Assembly: GCA_949317995.1 (NCBI GenBank)
Contig: OX439044.1
Span: forward strand, 51,478,166-51,542,165
Direction: 5' to 3'
Source: Acholoe squamosa
Lineage: Eukaryota; Annelida; Polychaeta; Phyllodocida; Polynoidae
Length of the DNA: 64,000 nucleotides
Made by a program: the position numbers and the translations under genes. Positions 56,606-64,000 of the stretch are shown in pieces. Each line of letters opens with the position of its first letter. Position 1 is the first letter of the stretch. The notes beneath the pieces were generated by a model. That model searched no databases. It had not been told where the DNA came from and saw only the letters and a program-made list of their open reading frames with translations.

Positions 56606-59600
56606 GATACCAGGATGCTTATATTTAAAACATGGAGCCTCCAAGCATCGGAGATGGGGAGCGGGTGACCTTTTATTTACCCAGAAACCTCCCCAGTACA
56701 CATCTTGACATTGCGCAGTCCCTTCAATGGTTTTCAAGAAAAATGGTTCAGAAGGTAGTAGCAGAACTTTCAAATACACCAGTACAACTGGATACGTTAC
56801 TGTGTAAAAGTTAGATATTCCATTGACTAATAATGACCCATTACCTGTCATGTCTTTATGTACTGTAATTCCACAATTCCCCTTGTAGAAAACTATCTTC
56901 CAGCAGAAAATTGTTCATATACTACTTCATGAAGCAAATTGTACAACTTTATGGAGCAAACTGCTTATTCCATATATAACACCAACTAGCAAATTGCTTA
57001 TTCTATATCAGGGGTGTTTACCAAAACACATTTAGGCTGAAGTGCACTGAATGGCCTTGTAAAGATTTGTACATAACATCTTAAAATTACATAAAAGTTA
57101 TTCAAATGGTAAAATAGTAACAGTATAACACTTTCTGATCTACAGGGAGGCCAAAAATTACCTTTGGGATACTAGAATTTGTTAAGGCCTAAAAAAAATA
57201 ATTAGAAATTTTTGGTAAATTTGACCCAAAATTAAAGAAAAATGTCAAAAAAATATATAGACATGTTTGGTATCAAATTAAAGCCCACGGCCTGATGAAT
57301 GCTACTAACATAACATAACCATCATTTTTAGTGCTTTTCTTTTAATTTGGCCAATAAAAAATAAAATATGATTGGGTTAATATGTTTTGACAGTTTTCGG
57401 TATCCAGGAACTTTTTTTGAGCATGTTACCTGAACACAAGAATTTTTTTTAGGCCTAATTTGGGCTAATGTTATCTTTCTGGTGAGCATGAAAAAGGCTG
57501 AAATCCGCCTTTAGGCTGAGATTTCACACCCCTGTATATCTCACAAAAATGAACACCCTATAGCTGATCTTCCATTCCAGGTCTCCCATGCTGCAAATTG
57601 TTTTTTTCCATATACTACTACATATCTCTCATGCTACAAATTGTTTCTTCCATATACTACTGCATGTCTCCAATGCTGCAAATTGCTTCTTTCATATACT
57701 AATACTACTACATGTCTCCCAAATGTCAATATATAGACATGTTTGGTATCAAATTAAAGCCCACGGCCTCACGAATGCTACTAACATAACATAACCATCA
57801 TTTTTATAGTGTTTTTCTTTTAATTTGGTCAATAAAAAATAAAATATGATTGGGTTAATATCTCCCATGCTGCAAATAGGTTTTTCCATCTGCTACTACA
57901 TATCTCTCATGCTACAAATTGTTTCTTCCATATACTACTGCATGTCTCCAATGCTGCAAATTGCTTCTTTCATATACTAATACTACTACATGTCTCCCAT
58001 GCTGCAAACTGTTTCTTCCATATTGGCTGGAAGCGGGTCCGGAGCTGGTTTCTGGTGACATGCACTGATAAGAACTGATAAGATGGGACCAACATGTCCC
58101 TGGAAGTGGGTGTTACCCAGGGACAAGGTACCCATCATAGTATGTCTTATCAGTGGGGTTTACCTAAACCAGCAAAATTCAAAATGGTGGACCCACAGGA
58201 CGTCAATACTAAGCCTGATACCAGGATGCTTATATTTAAAACATGGAGCCTCCAAGCATCGGAGATGGGGAGGGGGTGACCTTTTATTTACCCAGAAACC
58301 TCCCCAGTACACATCTTGACATTGCGCAGTCCCTTCAATGGTTTTCAAGAAAAATGGTTCAGAAGGTAGTAGCAGAACTTTCAAATACACCAGTACAACT
58401 GGATACGTTACTGTGTAAAAGTTAGATATTCCATTGACTAATAATGACCCATTACCTGTCATGTCTTTATGTACTGTAATTCCACAATTCCCCTTGTAGA
58501 AAACTATCTTCCAGCAGAAAATTGTTCATATACTACTTCATGAAGCAAATTGTACAACTTTATGGAGCAAACTGCTTATTCCATATATAACACCAACTAG
58601 CAAATTGCTTATTCTATATCAGGGGTGTTTACCAAAACACATTTAGGCTGAAGTGCACTGAATGGCCTTGTAAAGATTTGTACATAACATCTTAAAATTA
58701 CATAAAAGTTATTCAAATGGTAAAATAGTAACAGTATAACACTTTCTGATCTACAGGGAGGCCAAAAATTACCTTTGGGATACTAGAATTTGTTAAGGCC
58801 TAAAAAAAATAATTAGAAATTTTTGGTAAATTTGACCCAAAATTAAAGAAAAATGTCAAAAAAATATATAGACATGTTTGGTATCAAATTAAAGCCCACG
58901 GCCTGATGAATGCTACTAACATAACATAACCATCATTTTTAGTGCTTTTCTTTTAATTTGGCCAATAAAAAATAAAATATGATTGGGTTAATATGTTTTG
59001 ACAGTTTTCGGTATCCAGGAACTTTTTTTGAGCATGTTACCTGAACACAAGAATTTTTTTTAGGCCTAATTTGGGCTAATGTTATCTTTCTGGTGAGCAT
59101 GAAAAAGGCTGAAATCCGCCTTTAGGCTGAGATTTCACACCCCTGTATATCTCACAAAAATGAACACCCTATAGCTGATCTTCCATTCCAGGTCTCCCAT
59201 GCTGCAAATTGTTTTTTTCCATATACTACTACATATCTCTCATGCTACAAATTGTTTCTTCCATATACTACTGCATGTCTCCAATGCTGCAAATTGCTTC
59301 TTTCATATACTAATACTACTACATGTCTCCCAAATGTCAATATATAGACATGTTTGGTATCAAATTAAAGCCCACGGCCTCACGAATGCTACTAACATAA
59401 CATAACCATCATTTTTATAGTGTTTTTCTTTTAATTTGGTCAATAAAAAATAAAATATGATTGGGTTAATATCTCCCATGCTGCAAATAGGTTTTTCCAT
59501 CTGCTACTACATATCTCTCATGCTACAAATTGTTTCTTCCATATACTACTGCATGTCTCCAATGCTGCAAATTGCTTCTTTCATATACTAATACTACTAC

Positions 59601-61438
59601 ATGTCTCCCATGCTGCAAACTGTTTCTTCCATATTGGCTGGAAGCGGGTCCGGAGCTGGTTTCTGGTGACATGCACTGATAAGAACAGATAAGATGGGAC
59701 CAACATGTCCCTGGAAGTGGGTGTTACCCAGGGACAAGGTACCCATCATAGTATGTCTTATCAGTGGGGTTTACCTAAACCAGCAAAATTCAAAATGGTG
59801 GACCCACAGGACGTCAATACTAAGCCTGATACCAGGATGCTTATATTTAAAACATGGAGCCTCCAAGCATCGGAGATGGGGAGGGGGTGACCTTTTATTT
59901 ACCCAGAAACCTCCCCAGTACACATCTTGACATTGCGCAGTCCCTTCAATGGTTTTCAAGAAAAATGGTTCAGAAGGTAGTAGCAGAACTTTCAAATACA
60001 CCAGTACAACTGGATACGTTACTGTGTAAAAGTTAGATATTCCATTGACTAATAATGACCCATTACCTGTCATGTCTTTATGTACTGTAATTCCACAATT
60101 CCCCTTGTAGAAAACTATCTTCCAGCAGAAAATTGTTCATATACTACTTCATGAAGCAAATTGTACAACTTTATGGAGCAAACTGCTTATTCCATATATA
60201 ACACCAACTAGCAAATTGCTTATTCTATATCAGGGGTGTTTACCAAAACACATTTAGGCTGAAGTGCACTGAATGGCCTTGTAAAGATTTGTACATAACA
60301 TCTTAAAATTACATAAAAGTTATTCAAATGGTAAAATAGTAACAGTATAACACTTTCTGATCTACAGGGAGGCCAAAAATTACCTTTGGGATACTAGAAT
60401 TTGTTAAGGCCTAAAAAAAATAATTAGAAATTTTTGGTAAATTTGACCCAAAATTAAAGAAAAATGTCAAAAAAATATATAGACATGTTTGGTATCAAAT
60501 TAAAGCCCACGGCCTGATGAATGCTACTAACATAACATAACCATCATTTTTAGTGCTTTTCTTTTAATTTGGCCAATAAAAAATAAAATATGATTGGGTT
60601 AATATGTTTTGACAGTTTTCGGTATCCAGGAACTTTTTTTGAGCATGTTACCTGAACACAAGAATTTTTTTTAGGCCTAATTTGGGCTAATGTTATCTTT
60701 CTGGTGAGCATGAAAAAGGCTGAAATCCGCCTTTAGGCTGAGATTTCACACCCCTGTATATCTCACAAAAATGAACACCCTATAGCTGATCTTCCATTCC
60801 AGGTCTCCCATGCTGCAAATTGTTTTTTTCCATATACTACTACATATCTCTCATGCTACAAATTGTTTCTTCCATATACTACTGCATGTCTCCAATGCTG
60901 CAAATTGCTTCTTTCATATACTAATACTACTACATGTCTCCCAAATGTCAATATATAGACATGTTTGGTATCAAATTAAAGCCCACGGCCTCACGAATGC
61001 TACTAACATAACATAACCATCATTTTTATAGTGTTTTTCTTTTAATTTGGTCAATAAAAAATAAAATATGATTGGGTTAATATCTCCCATGCTGCAAATA
61101 GGTTTTTCCATCTGCTACTACATATCTCTCATGCTACAAATTGTTTCTTCCATATACTACTGCATGTCTCCAATGCTGCAAATTGCTTCTTTCATATACT
61201 AATACTACTACATGTCTCCCATGCTGCAAACTGTTTCTTCCATATTGGCTGGAAGCGGGTCCGGAGCTGGTTTCTGGTGACATGCACTGATAAGAACTGA
61301 TAAGATGGGACCAACATGTCCCTGGAAGTGGGTGTTACCCAGGGACAAGGTACCCATCATAGTATGTCTTATCAGTGGGGTTTACCTAAACCAGCAAAAT
61401 TCAAAATGGTGGACCCACAGGACGTCAATACTAAGCCT
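56606..61438. repeat. Three tandem copies of a 1611-bp unit
   Basis: Copies at 56606-58216, 58217-59827 and 59828-61438. By eye I found only two substitutions: C at 56662 in copy 1 (G in the others) and A at 59687 in copy 2 (T in the others). Each unit holds a MITE-like segment, a second partial copy of part of that segment, and several units of a 36-40 bp minisatellite (core CATGCTGCAAATTG). Short frames repeating with the 1611-bp period show no family features and are not called as genes. The identity means very recent amplification or an assembly duplication. Confidence 0.95.
57009..57534. mobile_element. MITE-like element inside each 1611-bp unit
   Basis: Starts CAGGGGTGTTTACC and ends with the inverse of CAGGGGTGTGAAATC. 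The CAGGGGTG ends are hAT-like. Equivalent copies are at 58620-59145 and 60231-60756. Part of its interior is repeated at 57721-57861 with small differences, embedded in the minisatellite. Confidence 0.5.
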
Positions 61439-61590
61439 TATACTACTGCATGTCTCCTATGCTGCAAATTGTTTCTTCCATATACATGTACTACTGTATG
61501 TCTCCAATGCTGCAAATTGCTTTTTCCATATACTACTGCATGTCTCCAATGCTGCAAATTGCTTCTTCCATATACTACTACATGTCTCCC
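61439..61590. repeat. Minisatellite (TACTACTGCATGTCTCC units)
   Basis: Four degenerate units of 36-42 bp with the core CTCCAATGCTGCAAATTGC. They belong to the same family as the minisatellite inside the 1611-bp units and directly abut the last unit. This suggests the large units grew out of this simpler array. Confidence 0.85.
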
Positions 61591-61600
61591 ATGTCTCACA

Positions 61601-61933
61601 TTACACTGACACAGAGCGGTTGGTGGTGGCTGAGTTGGCAGCATGTCCAGGCTGAACCCTGTACCTATTACGGTCAGTACACACTGAACACACATACACT
61701 GGACCAGCTCCTGATGGGTTATCGCCTATCAGCCAGTAGCGACCACAGGGGCAGGTGCATCCTGGGCCAGGAGCACACTGCCTACAGCAGTGGACAGGCA
61801 CATTGCCAGCCCAATAACTTGTACATATTGGAATGGGTGTAGTAGGAGTTATATTCCTTCTGGTACCACAATGTGTGTATGTTTCTGAGGTCAGGCAAAA
61901 ACGTTTAGTTTTACTTCCATGGGCAGTTGAATC
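61601..61933 (-). CDS. Possible Cys-rich terminal exon, family unknown
   Basis: An open minus-strand frame of 110 codons ends in TAA at 61601. Its GC content is clearly higher than the AT-rich flanks. Residues include ICTSYWAGNVPVHCCRQC, GPGCTCPCGRYWLIGDN, GPVYVCSVC and a C-terminal TTNRSVSV. The paired Cys spacing suggests a zinc-binding or disulfide-rich module, but I do not recognise the family. No ATG starts it; an AG at 61933-61934 could be an acceptor. The overlapping plus-strand frame is also long, so this may be chance. Confidence 0.3.
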   Translation of the reverse strand, partial: DSTAHGSKTKRFCLTSETYTHCGTRRNITPTTPIPICTSYWAGNVPVHCCRQCAPGPGCTCPCGRYWLIGDNPSGAGPVYVCSVCTDRNRYRVQPGHAANSATTNRSVSV

Positions 61934-62420
61934 TCAGCAAGCAATAAAATACACTCGTACCTAGCATGACCCTGAACTTGACACTTATTCCAACGCATGT
62001 CCCAGGTAGTTGCAAGAAATAATAATAGTGCTATGGTTCCATCCCACTAATCCCATGTATCTTCCTGCTCCCTTATAGGTTTGAAGGTTTGACTAAATCT
62101 AGAAACTAATAAAGGGTGGCGTTTGTGATGTTTTGGTAGCCATAAACCAGTCACTCGATCCACAAATGACCCTTTTAACGTTGAAATGGATAACCGCCCA
62201 ACAGTCAAGCTAATGATCCCTAGCAGTTTTACTTTTTTTCATTATATGCAAGGCATACCACTTTGAGCTGCTCTGGCTACCAGGCTCAATGCCACTTGAC
62301 ACGTCATCCACTGAGCGGCTCGTTAAGTGGGTTAACATACGGTGCCAGACCTCATCAACTCAGCTACAAGCTGCTCGGACTCGCTCAGCGGCTGCTCCGA
62401 GCGGGTAATTGAATTCTTAC

Positions 62421-62508
62421 CGAGCATTTCCTCCTGTAGGGCCTCTTGTATGTGGGAGGTGATGTTTGATGGAGGCGGGCATGAGTCAGTGAGCAGATTG
62501 CTGACGCA
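62421..62508 (-). CDS. Possible short upstream exon ending at a GTAAGA donor
   Basis: A 29-codon minus-strand frame, open after a TGA, reads LLTDSCPPPSNITSHIQ then EALQEEML and runs into a good donor GTAAGAAT at 62420. It leaves in phase 1. This fits PLCL visible exon 1 (joining as [12 protein letters not shown]) and equally fits the Cys-rich frame at 61932. It lacks the KTVSFSS-type motif found before the PH domain in vertebrate PLCL, so I cannot assign it. Confidence 0.25.
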
Positions 62509-63499
62509 TCAAGGCTGTATACCTGTCTATAGGGTGAGCTGCTCACTCCCCTCCCTTCACACCTTTCACCATCCCCTGGGCCTACTTCTGGTCGTTAATG
62601 CTGCTTGACCCTTTCAGAATGGATGTTAATTGTACTTAATTGTGGAATTATCTCATTACTTACCATCTATAGTGTACTAGGTCAGGGCTAGTGAATAAAA
62701 CACTGCCACAGTAATGCCCATCACTAAAAAGTCGACCCAAGAAATTCCTTCAGAATATCAAAATCACCCAATTGAGTGAGGTCATAGTTCTACTATCAGA
62801 AATTGCTAAGCAGAAAATAGTGTTTCAAAAACATTCTACAGAATCCCTAGGCTAGGTAAGTATACGTTTTAATCAAAAAGGCAAAGTTCTAATTCTTTAT
62901 CTTCAAACTATTGATCGTTTTTGAAGGGCATGGTCTGAATACTAATTCTTACTTGACACGATGTAGTCTTTTTAGCAGTCATAACGCTGTTGCTATAAAT
63001 TGTGACCCACCTGCAAATACAGAAATAGCTACATAAGTAAAATGTGAAAAAAACAGGTTATTATTACGTTTATAACCACACAAATATGACGTAAAAGGAA
63101 AATACCGTAGGATTCTGTGTTCATTAAGTTAAAAAGTAGAGAATACTGTGTATGGTGTTGACAGAAAACACTACATAATCTATGAAAATATCGGCAATCA
63201 TGCATTTGAAATGAGTAGAGAGTGAAAGTAGCCAATTTAATATATGGAAATGACTCCCAGATACAGAGAAGTAATACACATCTTATTTATGATACAAAAC
63301 CGGATATAATGTTTGATTTGGCGTTTGTGTAAGAAATGGATATTCCCATGCACATACCTGTCGATATTGCATGGCATGATGCATGCATCATGACTTTTGT
63401 CAGGTGTGCAGTTACCTAAGGATAACAGGCAGCCGGTGTGGTTATCCATGGATAACAGGCACGCCTTACATGTCATATGTCACATGTTAAAACCTATGA

Positions 63500-63600
63500 G
63501 ATTTCCATTGCCAGGGGCAGGGGTCGAACCCATACCCTACTGATCCCAAATCCAACTCCCTATATATATGCATTGGGCCACAGGGATTGACAAGAAACGG
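63500..63600 (-). mobile_element. tRNA-derived element (minus)
   Basis: The minus strand has TGGCCCAATGCA, like an A box, and GGGTTCGACCCC, a good B box, about 45 bases apart. No folding cloverleaf was found, so a SINE head or decayed tRNA is likely. Confidence 0.45.
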
Positions 63601-63724
63601 TGTGTGTTTGCCTGGTTAGAATGCCACCAGTAGCTGTCCTGTTCTTGCCAACCCCTCCCCAGCACTACTACTGCTGCTCCCATGACCGCGACAACTGCTG
63701 CTGGACATGAGGTGTGTGTACCGA

Positions 63725-63790
63725 TAGTAATGTGGCCAGAGAGTAGCACTCCAAACCCCAGGTGTAGGCGTTCAAGCCCCGGCCTGGTTC
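63725..63790 (+). mobile_element. tRNA-derived element (plus)
   Basis: The plus strand has TGGCCAGAGAGTAGC (A-box-like) and GCGTTCAAGCCCC (B-box-like) with tRNA-like spacing. A weaker B-box-like ATCGAGTCCCGG follows at about 63868. It lies opposite in orientation to the element at 63500. Confidence 0.4.
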
Positions 63791-64000
63791 ATCTTTTTTG
63801 CGCTGCAAACTGTCAAACCGTACCACCTTTTTGGCTCTATAGAAGGTATGGAGCAGTCAGTAGCATATCGAGTCCCGGTCCTGGCATAGAGGTGATTTAT
63901 TTTTATTGAATTTATTGATATTCTATTGATTATTTATTGAGGGGGTTGACATGTAATAAAATAAGTAGTTAATGGATAATTCATGACTTGTGTGTGTTAA

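Noticed and set aside
58083-61655. Short frames repeated at 1611-bp intervals as a gene family
   Set aside because: They are contained in the tandem units, lack recognisable domains and are explained by the duplication.
1-64000. Retrovirus-like or other virus-derived elements
   Set aside because: No long terminal repeats, reverse transcriptase, integrase, capsid or envelope-like frame was recognised.

Overview
Organism. This is animal nuclear DNA. It is AT-rich, rich in repeats, and carries genes split into many short exons with GT/AG introns. There is no operon structure and there are no bacterial promoters. The two gene families present, the short palindromic transposons, and a dispersed repeat with a GTGAGTGAGT end suggest a marine invertebrate, perhaps a lophotrochozoan such as a mollusc. 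That assignment is inference, not proof.

Main gene (minus strand, 31821 down to 2888). Eighteen exons could be placed to the base. Every intron phase agrees, and together they encode 749 continuous residues of a PLC-like protein of the PLCL (PRIP) family: PH domain, EF hands, X box, acidic X-Y linker, Y box and C2 domain. The N-terminal exon or exons lie upstream (higher coordinates) and the C-terminal tail lies off the left edge. Vertebrate PLCL proteins are catalytically dead. Here all six residues corresponding to the PLC-delta1 active site are present with identical spacing. Two exons of this gene (starting at 12319 and 7620) are preceded by short tandem repeats that copy their own 3' splice site and first exon bases. 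I consider this the most unusual signal in the window.

Nested gene. An intronless ankyrin-repeat protein with a C-terminal SOCS-box-like segment (minus strand, 23132-25090) lies inside the large intron between PLCL visible exons 1 and 2.

Region by region. 1-2887: PLCL intron or 3' flank with one MITE. 2888-16902: dense PLCL exons with MITEs, a long foldback and the two duplicated-acceptor arrays. 16903-31671: long introns with the ankyrin gene, a 33-bp and a 32-bp minisatellite, a MITE and a SINE-like copy. 31822-41860: a 25-bp minisatellite, (AT)n tracts and small palindromic elements. 41860-42568: two tRNA-Ala(TGC) genes on a 459-bp repeat unit. 42569-56605: nonautonomous DNA transposons, inverted repeats and SINE-like copies. 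56606-61438: three nearly identical 1611-bp tandem units. 61439-64000: a related minisatellite, two possible minus-strand exons and tRNA-derived elements.

No rRNA gene, CRISPR array, reverse transcriptase, transposase, retrovirus-like element or toxin gene was recognised.
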